Assembly: GCA_004352715.1 (NCBI GenBank)
Contig: SCFE01000013.1
Span: 2,218,768 to 2,282,767, forward strand
Length of the DNA stretch: 64,000 nucleotides
Direction: 5' to 3'
Source of the DNA: Hofstenia miamia
Lineage: Eukaryota; Xenacoelomorpha; Acoela
In this document: positions 12,061-23,076 of the stretch, one piece after another
Position numbering within the stretch: position 1 is the stretch's first letter
Layout: the number at the start of each line of letters is the position of its first letter
The notes under the pieces: generated by a model
Seen by the model: the letters and a program-made list of their open reading frames with translations, nothing else
What the model was told of the DNA's origin: nothing
The model's database searches: none
Made by a program: the position numbers and the translations under genes

Positions 12061-12904
12061 TGAATTGCTCTGCCTGGATTGAATTGCAATTGTCCCTCAA
12101 AATTTTACGAAGTAAAACCAGTTATCTCAGCATATTATGCACAATGGGAAAAGCAGACATTGAATTACACCTGCTGTTATCTATCACTCTGTCATTCTCT
12201 TTGTTCCAATTTCACGTCATACAGTTGAATAAAATGAATTTACATTCAGAATGTAAGATGAATGATATGGGCTCTTGTTAAAAGATCAACTTGATGTTTT
12301 GAAGTCAGTTTAAACATTGAATTGAACCTAGTTTAACCATTTCCAAAAAGAACTTGGTACAAAATTTAATTGTTTATTCAGTTAAACTCTGATAAAATAT
12401 TTTCACTTCCCAGCATACCTGTTTTTTTGGAATAAACAAATTTTACGCATTAATATATATTCATTGATGTATTGTCTCTTTAAATCATACATGTAAATTA
12501 TATATATGTTTTTGATTAAAACTAAATTATGAACTATTAAAAGTAAAAATGTTTTAATGACTTTTGCAATTGATTGAATTGACTAATGAGAATTATTTAG
12601 ACAATAATTTTTTTAACTAACAATGTGAATTACAAATGTAGAATTATTAATAAAACTCAAATTCTTTGTAAACGTTTTGCTATTGAATTTAATGTGTATC
12701 TCATTATATGTGTTTCAAGTTTATACATTTAGATCAAATACAGAATTGTGACTAATTTTGTGATACAAAACATTGGAAGAGTTGAACACAGTGTGACACA
12801 TACAATCATGTAAACAAAGCCTATAAATCAAATAAAATTGAACAATGGTGTGTAACTCAAGAAAAGATGCATCAGTCAGCAAATGTATACAACCCTGAAA
12901 AATC

Positions 12905-13190
12905 ATGTGTGAGTTGATAAAAGTGTATCAATCTGCAAATGTGTACAAAAAGTGAAAAAAACATGGAAAGTTGATGAATGTGTATCAGTCTATAAACACA
13001 TACAAAAAGTGAACAATGTGGAAAAGTTGATAAAAGATGCATCAGTCAGCAAATGTGTACAAAAAGTGAAAAAAACATGGAAAGTTGATGAATGTGTATC
13101 AGTCTATAAACACATACAAAAAGTGAACAATATGGAAAAGTTGATAAAAGATGAATCAGTCACCAAATGTGTACAACCTGAAAAAATCAA
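12905..13190 (-). repeat. 57-bp minisatellite, 114-bp higher-order unit
   Basis: Units start TGTATCAG (12981, 13095) and TGCATCAG (13038): 57-bp spacing, alternating A/B types giving 114 bp. Because 57 is divisible by three it stays open as a 19-residue repeat in some frames; nothing else supports a protein. Confidence 0.9.
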
Positions 13191-14289
13191 ATAAACCAAA
13201 AGAGGTTTAAAGAAAAGATAGCCATATAAAAGTTGGTAAAAGATGTAACAATCTGCAAACATGTATAATTATATTTGAAATGTATGTGTATCTATAAATT
13301 ATATTAATAAATAAAATTGCATGTATAATTTTAGGTAGTGAATTTCGGTTTTATACATAACCCATGTTTTGCTCTTTCTGAAAATGTAGGTTGGTTTTAT
13401 TATGTATTACGCCTTTAAGTATAGCGAATATGCGATCTCTTTGTTTAATTTCTACATTTAATATTTTCCACATGTATTAACAAAATAGTTTAAAATTAGT
13501 TTTGTTTTTTAACAAGTAAACTAGACAAATGTGTTTTTTACTAATGTCTAAAAATTTTAAATGTTTTTATTACAGTGGATTGTGATCTCTTTTTGTTTAA
13601 TTTCCACATTTAATATTTTCCACATGTATTAACAAAATAGTTTAAAATTAGTTTGGTTTTTTAACACATACACTAGTCATTCATTTTTACTATTACCTAT
13701 AAAATTCTGTGTGCTTTTATTAGAGTGGATTGCGATCTCTTTTTATTCAATTTCTACATTTCATATTTTCCATACAAATTATCGAAAATGGGTTAAAATA
13801 GTTTGTTTGTTTAGAAACGAAAATGTTGTTTTTGTAAATGAAATAGTGTGTTTTGAAAACAAGGTGACGTCTTTTTGAAAAAATTATCAAAAAAACGAGA
13901 TAAGCATTGTACATGTAAGCTTTTCAAAATTATGGAAAACATGATAAGCAGGGTTTGTCATTGTGTTGTGTGGTTTTTACATGTAATGGAAAATTAGTCT
14001 GTAATATTATGCATGTATCTGACAAAGTGTTGTAAAATTAGCCAACAATACATACATAATCACAAATGCAATATAGTGTATGCAAGTGAGTGTAATGTGT
14101 TATAACGAGGTATATTAACAAAATGCAATGTATACAAACAATTGTGATATAATCGTGTATATTAACATGAAATAAAATTAGTCATATAAAACCAAAAAAT
14201 GTATGTAAACTAAATTAGCCCTCACATGTAAATGAATCACCACAAAATCAATTAAAAAACTGAGATGAACCAAACAGCACCTGTCAAAA

Positions 14290-14419
14290 ACACATTTTTC
14301 AAGAGGGTGAGTCACTAAAATCACTCCACCATTATCCAATCAGAATAGGTGTTACAAACCCAGCTCTTGACCAATCAGAATCATTTTTGTGTGATCTCCT
14401 TGCTGTGGCCACAACTACT
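14290..14419 (-). promoter_or_regulatory. CCAAT-rich terminus of T1 arm, candidate promoter
   Basis: Read inward from 14419: AGTAGTTGTGGCCACAG, then TGATTCTGATTGGTCAAGAG and later TTCTGATTGGATAATGG, two ATTGG (inverse CCAAT) boxes. Related, better preserved termini are at 41500, 43592 and 56169. Inferred to be a promoter reading inward from the end of the element. Confidence 0.4.
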
Positions 14420-14429
14420 AATGATATTA

Positions 14430-16243
14430 ATAAAATGTATGCACACATGCATTTTCTATATACAAAATTATTATATATTAGTTTTTAAATGGTGATCTTT
14501 TCTTTATACTTCTTTTTGGTTTATATGACTTTTCAGGTTGTCACATTTGCTGACTGATGCAACTTTTCTCGACTTTTCCACATTGTTCACTTTTTGTACA
14601 TGTTTGTAGACTGATACACCTTTATTGACTTGCACATGATTTTTCAGGGTTGTACACATTTGTAGACTGATACATCCTTTATCAACTTTTCCATGTTTTT
14701 TTCCACTTTTATTTGTTTTGTGACTTTACATGACTGCATAAATTTACATGGGTTTTCCTACTTTCACTGGTTTGGAGACTTACACATGTACAAACTTGAA
14801 AATGTGTGTAGTGGGATACATGTTAAATTCAATATCAAAAGGGATTAAAACAATTTGAGTTTTAATAATTCAACATTTGTAATTCACATTGTTAGTTAAA
14901 AAAAATATTGTCTAAATAATTCTAGTCAGTCAATTGCAGCAATTAAACAAAAGTGATTAAAACAATTTGAGTTTTAATAATAATTCAACATTCATAATTT
15001 AGTTATAATCAAAAAGTGTGTACATAGGAAAGATAAATAAATACTAAGTGTATATATCCTGTAAACCAAAAATTTATATAATTTAGTTTAAACATGTATT
15101 ATGTAAAGAGATAATACATCCATGAATAAAACCAGATAAACAATCAATGCGTAAATTCATTTATTCCAAAAAAACACGTATGCTGGGAAGTGAAATATTT
15201 CATCAAAGTATTTAACCAAATAAAGCATTATCACATATAAATTTGTTTAAAAGTATATTATGTACCCAGTTCTTTGTGGTAATCCAATTGTTAGCCAAGT
15301 TTGATTCAATGTTAAAACTGACTTCAAAACATCAAGTTAATTACTCATACAATGTTCCACTTTTCCATTGTTTTGTATCACCAAATTATTCACAATTCCA
15401 TGATATGCACCACCTTTGTTCTAAACATATAAACTTGAAAAGGCGTGTAGTCGGATTCACATTAAATTTAATAGCAAAATGTCTACAAAGAATTTGAGTT
15501 TTATTAATAATTCTACATTCATAATTCGCATTGTTAGTTAAAATAATTATTGTCTAAATAATTCTAGTCAGTCAATTGTAGCAATTAAACAAAAGCAATT
15601 AACTAAAAACTATTATGTACAAATATTTCCATTCAATCAGTTGCAGGTTAAATAAAAGCAATTAAAACAATTTGAGTTTTAATAATTCAACATTTATAAT
15701 TTAGTTGATAGTTAAAAACTATTAGGTATAAATGTTTCCATTCAGTCAATTGCAAGTTAAACAAATTGCGATTAAAACCATTTGAGTTTAGACCCATAAA
15801 CCAAAAACATATATAATAGTAGTAATACTTGGGTTTCACTATGTGGATATTCAACCTTTTGAACTTGGCTGGGATGTCTGGCATGGCTATGATGTAATTG
15901 TGTACATAGTTTATCTATATGCCATTGTTCAACTGTCAGAATGTAACAAATTATAAAACGGTTTTGCCTTGTAAAATTCCATTATGCTGCTGTGTGTACA
16001 AAGTTGCACCTCTCTACAGGCAATTGTTAACATTGCATAATTTGTTATCTATTGTTCCACTGGCAAAATGTATCCAATTGTTAAGATTGTTATCTACCAA
16101 AAAACATGTATACCTTTGCAATTATAACAATTAAATAACACTTTCAAATCATATAAAACTAGAATTTTTTCACAAGTTGGATTATTACTATCATAAATTG
16201 GTTATTAACACTACAATGGTGGGAAAATTGTTATACCTAGAAT
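14430..16243 (+). repeat. Left-type T1 arm, inner part
   Basis: 14490-14700 matches 4040-4280 (57-bp minisatellite, plus orientation). 14800-15600 is the inverse of 12190-12870, for example CAATGTTAAAACTGACTTCA at 15308 versus 12300-12330. AATTCTAGTCAGTCAATTG repeats about every 640 bp (14919, 15562). Ends at a gap. Confidence 0.6.
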
Positions 16244-16535
16244 NNNNNNNNNNNNNNNNNNNNNNNNNNNNNNNNNNNNNNNNNNNNNNNNNNNNNNNNN
16301 NNNNNNNNNNNNNNNNNNNNNNNNNNNNNNNNNNNNNNNNNNNNNNNNNNNNNNNNNNNNNNNNNNNNNNNNNNNNNNNNNNNNNNNNNNNNNNNNNNNN
16401 NNNNNNNNNNNNNNNNNNNNNNNNNNNNNNNNNNNNNNNNNNNNNNNNNNNNNNNNNNNNNNNNNNNNNNNNNNNNNNNNNNNNNNNNNNNNNNNNNNNN
16501 NNNNNNNNNNNNNNNNNNNNNNNNNNNNNNNNNNN
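16244..16535. other. Assembly gap (292 N)
   Basis: Run of N inside the repeat arms; the 80-87-bp minisatellite begins directly after it. Confidence 0.99.
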
Positions 16536-16873
16536 TGTAATTTTCTATTTTCACCAAACACACTTTTGTTTTAAAATGATTTTTATATGTTAATAGTTTA
16601 TTCACCTATATATGTTGATGTAATATTTCTATTTTCACCAAACACGTTTCTGTTTTAAAATGATTTTTATATGTTAATGATTTATTTTATTCGCCTATAT
16701 ACATGATGTAATATTTCTATTTAAAATATCAGTTTGCCTAAATCCTAAAAATCAAAAATTCTCACTTTGGTCTAAATAAATTGCCTAAAAACTTAATTTG
16801 CTCATTTTAATTTTGTCAAAAATATTTCATCACTAGATGGCGTCAAATCAAATCACTTCAATTCCATGTGGCA
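16536..16873 (-). repeat. Inverted T2 arm fragment, outer part
   Basis: Two to three units of the 80-87-bp minisatellite, then CAGTTTGCCTAAATCCTA and CACTAGATGGCGTC, the inverse of 4380-4500. Cut by the 1000-N gap before the terminus. Confidence 0.7.
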
Positions 16874-17873
16874 NNNNNNNNNNNNNNNNNNNNNNNNNNN
16901 NNNNNNNNNNNNNNNNNNNNNNNNNNNNNNNNNNNNNNNNNNNNNNNNNNNNNNNNNNNNNNNNNNNNNNNNNNNNNNNNNNNNNNNNNNNNNNNNNNNN
17001 NNNNNNNNNNNNNNNNNNNNNNNNNNNNNNNNNNNNNNNNNNNNNNNNNNNNNNNNNNNNNNNNNNNNNNNNNNNNNNNNNNNNNNNNNNNNNNNNNNNN
17101 NNNNNNNNNNNNNNNNNNNNNNNNNNNNNNNNNNNNNNNNNNNNNNNNNNNNNNNNNNNNNNNNNNNNNNNNNNNNNNNNNNNNNNNNNNNNNNNNNNNN
17201 NNNNNNNNNNNNNNNNNNNNNNNNNNNNNNNNNNNNNNNNNNNNNNNNNNNNNNNNNNNNNNNNNNNNNNNNNNNNNNNNNNNNNNNNNNNNNNNNNNNN
17301 NNNNNNNNNNNNNNNNNNNNNNNNNNNNNNNNNNNNNNNNNNNNNNNNNNNNNNNNNNNNNNNNNNNNNNNNNNNNNNNNNNNNNNNNNNNNNNNNNNNN
17401 NNNNNNNNNNNNNNNNNNNNNNNNNNNNNNNNNNNNNNNNNNNNNNNNNNNNNNNNNNNNNNNNNNNNNNNNNNNNNNNNNNNNNNNNNNNNNNNNNNNN
17501 NNNNNNNNNNNNNNNNNNNNNNNNNNNNNNNNNNNNNNNNNNNNNNNNNNNNNNNNNNNNNNNNNNNNNNNNNNNNNNNNNNNNNNNNNNNNNNNNNNNN
17601 NNNNNNNNNNNNNNNNNNNNNNNNNNNNNNNNNNNNNNNNNNNNNNNNNNNNNNNNNNNNNNNNNNNNNNNNNNNNNNNNNNNNNNNNNNNNNNNNNNNN
17701 NNNNNNNNNNNNNNNNNNNNNNNNNNNNNNNNNNNNNNNNNNNNNNNNNNNNNNNNNNNNNNNNNNNNNNNNNNNNNNNNNNNNNNNNNNNNNNNNNNNN
17801 NNNNNNNNNNNNNNNNNNNNNNNNNNNNNNNNNNNNNNNNNNNNNNNNNNNNNNNNNNNNNNNNNNNNNNNNN
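16874..17873. other. Assembly gap (exactly 1000 N)
   Basis: Probably a placeholder of unknown true length. Confidence 0.99.
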
Positions 17874-18249
17874 GCTGTTTTCCCATTGTAAAATTTTTTA
17901 TGTTTTTATATAAAGGTGCAAACATGTAAAAGACATTTCGTTTTTCAAATACATTGCTGTTTTTCCATTGTAAAAATTTCCCATACAGTTCCATTGTTTA
18001 ATTTAACTATACAATCAATGCAATTTATTTGAGGTTTTTTCGAAAATGTATATACTATATACAAAAGACATATTTCCGTTTTTCAAACACATTTCGCGGG
18101 GGTCCCATGCACGCCCCCGTCATTATTGCTGACTTATTCTTGACATTTACAAAATCATTTTATATTGATCCATAAACCTATCTGCTATAGTAACTCATAT
18201 TATGAGGTTAATTTTCATTAAATTATTAATTGCTATGCCACACATTATT
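17874..18249. other. Arm module fragment with a GC-rich hairpin
   Basis: 17874-18080 repeats TTTTTCAAATACATTGCTGTTTTCCATTG twice; the same module is at 25370-25420, 41880-41930 and 50740-50780. At 18098-18120, GCGGGGGTCCCATGCACGCCCCCG forms a 6-bp GC stem in otherwise AT-rich DNA. Confidence 0.5.
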
Positions 18250-19043
18250 TAGTTTGCATGCTTACATTTTATATACACATTGCGTGGAAACTAATTATAC
18301 ACGCTAGTTATTTTCCAGATTGTTGTTGTAATTTGTATTTCATATTGTTAAAACTGTTTAGTGCCCTCATCTCTGTGCGTTTCTTTGAGAGTGATTTTAT
18401 GTCTTCATGTAACAATGAATTTTTCTTGAAATCGTTATTTGTTTGATTTTCAATCAATTACTTAAACTCCAATAAGTATAACGTGCATGAAATAGTGATA
18501 AGGGGATGTTTCAAGCATTTGAAAAATTAAATTACACAAAAACTGAGATATACATGTTTACTATTACTCCAATAAATAATTCAACAACTTGACATTACAA
18601 TAGGTTTTTCCATATTTTACTATCACTGCTTATATACAGTGTTGTAATATTTCTCTTTCCATTGTACCCGTTTTTATTTTAACAAGATTTTTATGTGTTA
18701 ATGTCTTATTCGCCTATGTCCATTGATGTAATATTTCTATTTTCATCAAACACGTTTTTGTTTTAAACGATTTTTATGTTAATGGTTTATTTTATTCGCC
18801 CATATACGTTGATGTAATATTTCTATTTTCACCAAACACGTTTTTGTTTTTCACAGATTTATATGTTAATGATTTATTTTATTTGCCTATATACGTTGAT
18901 GTAATATTTCTATTTTTACTAAACACGTTTTTGTTTAAAACGATTTTTATATTTTAATAGTTTATTCACCTATATACATTGATGTAATATTTCTATTTTC
19001 ACCAAACACACTTTTGTTTTAAAATGATTTTTATATGTTAATA
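18250..19043 (-). repeat. Inverted T2 arm, inner part
   Basis: Inverse of 5130-5830 (AAACGCACAGAGATGAGGGC at 5595 matches GCCCTCATCTCTGTGCGTTT at 18363). Ends in the 80-87-bp minisatellite; GATGTAATAT recurs at 18725, 18811, 18898 and 18981. Cut by the gap at 19044. Confidence 0.8.
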
Positions 19044-19296
19044 NNNNNNNNNNNNNNNNNNNNNNNNNNNNNNNNNNNNNNNNNNNNNNNNNNNNNNNNN
19101 NNNNNNNNNNNNNNNNNNNNNNNNNNNNNNNNNNNNNNNNNNNNNNNNNNNNNNNNNNNNNNNNNNNNNNNNNNNNNNNNNNNNNNNNNNNNNNNNNNNN
19201 NNNNNNNNNNNNNNNNNNNNNNNNNNNNNNNNNNNNNNNNNNNNNNNNNNNNNNNNNNNNNNNNNNNNNNNNNNNNNNNNNNNNNNNNNNNNNNNN
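19044..19296. other. Assembly gap (253 N)
   Basis: Lies between the minisatellite and the capsid-protein relic. Confidence 0.99.
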
Positions 19297-19743
19297 GCAT
19301 CTGCAGATGCTGCGGAGGTAATTGTTTTCAGCAAAGCACGCTCATCAGAGCCAACTGCTAGTAACAAAATCATTACGCGTTATGACGAAATCATTACGCA
19401 TTATGAACTGATGCCAGCTATGAACGTGATGTATATGGTGGGAATCATTTTTTAATAGTACAAGCCGATATTGTTGAACCTCAATTTGTTGGAAGCACTC
19501 AATTACCACTACTGGATAAATCCCCATTGGTGTTAACGCAATTTGTCAAACCAAGTACTATGCCCAATAATACATTATGAAAAGCAAAATCCAATGTATA
19601 AGCCAGTGTCAAGATTGTACATTGATAGAATAAACGTAAAGTTTTGTAGCAAACAAGGTCAGATAATAGAATTCACTAGGACCAGAAGACTGTATATAAT
19701 GTTGGATATTCGCATCAAAAAATTATTGAATGGATGTTTGTAG
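19297..19743 (+). pseudogene. Polinton-type minor capsid (penton-like) protein, C-terminal relic
   Basis: The less AT-rich stretch after the gap reads as protein in two frames. About 19436-19560 encodes an aliphatic strand-rich segment with DIVEPQFVGSTQLPLLD. 19565-19743 then encodes NPMYKPVSRLYIDRINVKF and a G-Q-I-I-E-F segment, and stops. In families I know from Polintons and related adinto-like viruses, a D-I-x-x-P-x-x-V-G-x...P-L-L block followed by Y-x-P-V-x, alternating I/V and G-x-x-I-x-F forms the C-terminus of the single-jelly-roll minor capsid protein. A frameshift separates the two parts and the N-terminus is in or beyond the gap, so no product is made. Shorter copies at 25780-25890 and about 8760-8850 support a family gene. 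Assignment is from memory of the pattern, not a search. Confidence 0.5.
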
Positions 19744-20299
19744 TGCTTGTGTAAACTCTATACATTTTGTGTTTTTAATTAAATAAATCTATCAATATTA
19801 TTTTTCCAAGTTGTAAAATGTAACGCAATATTCAGTTTTTACAGAGATTGAGTTAAGGATGGTTGAATTTCTCGAGCATGGGTAAGTTATTTTTACAATT
19901 AAATAATATGATTATGTGAAAATTGATTTCTTGTGCATGTTTAATGTGAATAAAAATTTTTGTTACAGAAAACACAACATCTCTTATTGGTATAATGTGT
20001 AAATAAAATAAAATACAAAAGAAATAATTTACCAAAAAGAAGCTCTGTTTCCATCACATTGGTGCTGGTGGGATCGAGAATATGGATAATTCAAATAATG
20101 AAAAATGTGTTTGATATTTTTTAATAAGTAGGTGATTTTGGTCAAATGTCATAGAACTAATCTCAAAATAGAAAATTAAGTTTATAAAATAAAATTATTT
20201 GCTTAAAAAAACAAAATTTACCAAAAATATTATAACAAAATAATTGAAAAGAAAAATTATTTTTAAAAGTTGATGTGTTGTTTTCAAAAAGTTTATATC
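19744..20299. other. AT-rich interior, nothing recognised
   Basis: Follows the capsid relic. No motif beyond poly-A/T runs and short frames without family resemblance. Confidence 0.5.
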
Positions 20300-22453
20300 T
20301 CTGAACCATTCTCTTTGTTCAAATTTCACGTCATGCAGTTGGATAAAATGACTAGATGTTGAAGTTGGTTTTAACATTGAATTAAACCTGGTTAAGCATT
20401 TTCAAAAAGAACTCAGTACGTAATTTAATTGTTTATACATTTAAAACTCTGATAAAATATTTTCACTTCACAGCATACCCATTTTTTGGAATAAACAAAT
20501 TTTATGCATTAATATATATTCATTGATGCATTATCTCTTTACATTGTACATGTAAATTATATATACACTTTTGATTAAAACTAAATTATGAACTATTAAA
20601 AGTCAAAATGTTTTAATCACTTTTGTAATTGATTGAATTGACTAACAAGAATTATTTAGACAATAATTTTTATTAACTATTGTTGCAAATTACGAATGTA
20701 GAATTATTAATAAAACTCAAATTGATTGTAGATGTTTTGCTATTGAATTTAACATGTATCTCACTATACGGGTTTCAAGTTTATACATTTAGATCAAATG
20801 CAGAATTGTGACTAATATTGTGATACAAAACATTTGAAGAGTTGAACACTCTGTGACGCATACAATCGTGTAAACAAAGCCTATAAATCAAATAAAATTG
20901 AACAATGGTGTGTAACTCAAGAAAAGATGCATCAGTTAGCAAATGTATACAACCCTGAAAAATCATGTGTGAGTTGATAAAAGTGTATCAATCTGCAAAT
21001 GTGTACAAAAAGTGAAAAAAACATGGAAAGTTGATGAATGTGTATCAGTCTATAAACACATACAAAAAGTGAACAATGTGGAAAAGTTGATAAAAGATGC
21101 ATCAGTCAGCAAATGTGTACAAAAAGTGAAAAAANAAAATTGTATCAATCTGCAAATGTGTACAAAAAGTGAAAAAGACATGGAAAGTTGATGAATGTGT
21201 ATCAGCCTATAAACACATACAAAAAGTGAACAATGTGGAAAAGTTGATAAAAGATGCATCAGTCAGCAAATGTGTACAAAAAGTGAAAAAAACATGGAAA
21301 GTTGATGAATGTGTATCAGTCTATAAACACATACAAAAAGTGAACAATATGGAAAAGTTGATAAAAGATGAATCAGTCACCAAATGTGTACAACCTGAAA
21401 AAATCAAATAAACCAAAAGAGGTTTAAAGAAAAGATAGCCATATAAAAGTTGGTAAAAGATGTAACAATCTGCAAACATGTATAATTATATTTGAAATGT
21501 ATGTGTATCTATAAATTATATTAATAAATAAAATTGCATGTATTGGTTTTATACATAACCCATGTTTAGCTCTTTTTGAAAATATAGGTTGGTTTTATTA
21601 TGTATTACACCTTTAAGTATAGCAAATATGCGATCTCTTTGTTTAATTTCTACATTTAATATTTTCCACATGTATTAACGAAATAGTTTAAAATTAGTTT
21701 TGTTTTTTAACATGTAAACTAGACAAATGTGTTTTTTACTAATGTCTAAAAATCTTAAATGTTTTTATTATGGTGGATTGTGATCTATTTTTGTTTAATT
21801 TCTACATTTCATATTTTTCCACACAAATTATCAAAAATGGGTTAAAATAGTTTGTTGTTTTTGTAAATGAAATTGTGTGTTTTGAAAATAAGGTGAAGTC
21901 TTTTTGAAAAAAATTCTCAAAAGCAAGTTAAACATTGTATGTGTAAGCTTTTCGAAATTATGGAAAAATGATAATGTAGTGTGTTGACAAAAACAAAATG
22001 AGTGATAACAGGGTGTATTAACAAAAACAAAATCTTGTTTTTTGTAAGTTTTCCCAAATTACATTGTTTTCCCAAATTACATTGTATGTGCAAAATGTAA
22101 TGTGTGTGATAACAAGGTATATTAACAAAAATGAAATGTAATGTATGCAAACAAATGTAACACGTGATATAGTTGTGTATATTAACAAAATGAAATTAGT
22201 CAAATAAAACCAAAAAATGTGTGTAAATGTACATTGCCCCCCAACATGAATCATTCATAAGCAAACCCATTTTAAAAAACCAATTAGTGATAACTGTAAA
22301 TATGCATTAACACTTTTAACCCAACCTGCCAAAAAGCACTTTGCAATAATAATTTCAAGTGGTGAGTCAGCACTTAAACACTCCTCAATATCTGTGAGTG
22401 ACTAGAGGTCAAAATATCAGTTTGTGACGGGGCTATGCCTTTGTATTACTACT
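20300..22453 (-). repeat. Right terminal inverted repeat (T1 arm)
   Basis: Inverse partner of 2982-4282 over 22453 to about 20960, and a direct copy of 12190-13990 (for example 20840-20990 against 12780-12930). Carries the 57-bp array at 20955-21400. Ends with GCCTTTGTATTACTACT at 22453. Confidence 0.85.
20955..21400 (-). repeat. 57-bp minisatellite, right-arm copy, with a single N join
   Basis: Same A/B units as 12905-13190. The block 20986-21134 is repeated at 21143-21293 with only AAAA-N-AAAATT between, an extra of about 157 bp that the 12.9-kb copy lacks. The N at 21135 makes an assembly join likely. Confidence 0.85.
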
Positions 22454-22459
22454 GACACC
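22454..22459. repeat. 6-bp target-site duplication, right copy (GACACC)
   Basis: Immediately after the CTACT terminus; pairs with AACACC at 2976-2981. Confidence 0.75.
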
Positions 22460-22835
22460 TTTTCACATGGTTCAAGAACAGATTTAATTGCAGTTATTTT
22501 GGAGTAATCTGACTTGGATAACAAATGAAGGAAAACAGCATCAAATGCATATTTATTCCTTAAGATACTTTCAAGCATTGCCTTTGTGGAATTTTACTGT
22601 GTTGCAACACCTTATTGAAGTTCACCACACTGTGCATTCTCAATTATCCATATCACATGTACTGTGATTCATGTGGGAGATGACTTTGTGAACTTTAGCA
22701 ATCAGTTTAAACGTTGGAGCCAAATTTTTTACAGCTTGCTTAATGGAGTTGTGGAGCACATGTGCACAACACAGAAGTGAACTTCCTGGAATTAACATCC
22801 TTTCTGTTCAATCTTCACATTCATCCATATACTTT
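22454..22835 (-). pseudogene. hAT transposase, middle part (upstream half of split gene)
   Basis: Minus-strand reading gives SLLCCAHVLHNSIKQAVKNL, the conserved hAT C-x-A-H-x-L-N block, followed by IAKVHKVISHMNHS and, after a frameshift, an AIKSVLEPCEK segment just before the insertion. This is the part immediately upstream of the C-terminal half at 2308-2981. The BED finger and N-terminus were not found; 22836-23076 has no clear coding. Right copy of the target duplication (GACACC) is 22454-22459. Confidence 0.8.
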
Positions 22836-23076
22836 TCATTTATGAGTACATGATCATTAAGAAATCTACAAATTAATTAGTGTTCCCTATAATTCATATA
22901 AGTTTAGAAATACCAAAATAATTAGTGTTTCAATTTGAAAAACCCATTATAATGTAATTATACTGTTTAATACAGGATAAAATTCAATTCTACTGTTAAC
23001 CTGATTTTATACTTATTTTAAAATGATCCTTTTATACTGTCCTGTTTTTATCCTATACTGAACTCAGCCCTAACTG

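Larger units (their letters stand above)
12190..14419 (-). repeat. Inverted T1 arm copy ending in CAACTACT
   Basis: Direct copy of 20300-22453 and inverse of 2982-4282. It ends at 14419 in GGCCACAACTACT, the inverse of an AGTAGT terminus, and its last 130 bp contain two CCAAT boxes. Contains the 57-bp minisatellite at 12905-13190. This is probably the right end of a further element nested in the 19.5-kb one; the following AATGAT could be its duplication, but no left partner was found. Confidence 0.65.
2982..22453. mobile_element. Polinton/Maverick-like element, 19.5 kb, with long inverted repeats
   Basis: One insertion splits a hAT transposase gene. The left end reads AGTAGTAATACAAAGGC and the right end GCCTTTGTATTACTACT, exact inverse for 17 bases. 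The inverted similarity continues for about 1.3-1.5 kb. A near-perfect 6-bp duplication flanks it. AG...CT termini, 6-bp duplication, long inverted repeats and 15-25 kb size are established hallmarks of Polintons. The interior has relics of a capsid-type protein (19297-19760 and 8.7-8.9 kb), but I could not find the polymerase, integrase, ATPase or protease; they are deleted, in the four N gaps, or too decayed. Repeated arm-like segments inside (10.9-12.1, 12.2-14.4, 14.4-16.2, 16.5-16.9, 18.2-19.0 kb) indicate nested insertions or rearrangement. Alternative: a giant foldback element that captured Polinton sequence. Confidence 0.65.

Noticed and set aside
12952-13194. 80-codon frame with 19-residue repeats (and 21169-21411, plus a minus-strand frame)
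   Set aside because: It arises because the minisatellite unit is 57 bp, divisible by three. Open frames occur on both strands, and the copies in other arms are broken.
4283-14419. A clean nested element from 4283 to 14419
   Set aside because: The two ends are of different arm types and the flanking 6-mers (CACATT, AATGAT) do not match, so they are unlikely to be the two ends of one insertion.
12905-21400. CRISPR-like array
   Set aside because: The repeats are contiguous tandem units without unique spacers, in a eukaryotic transposon arm.
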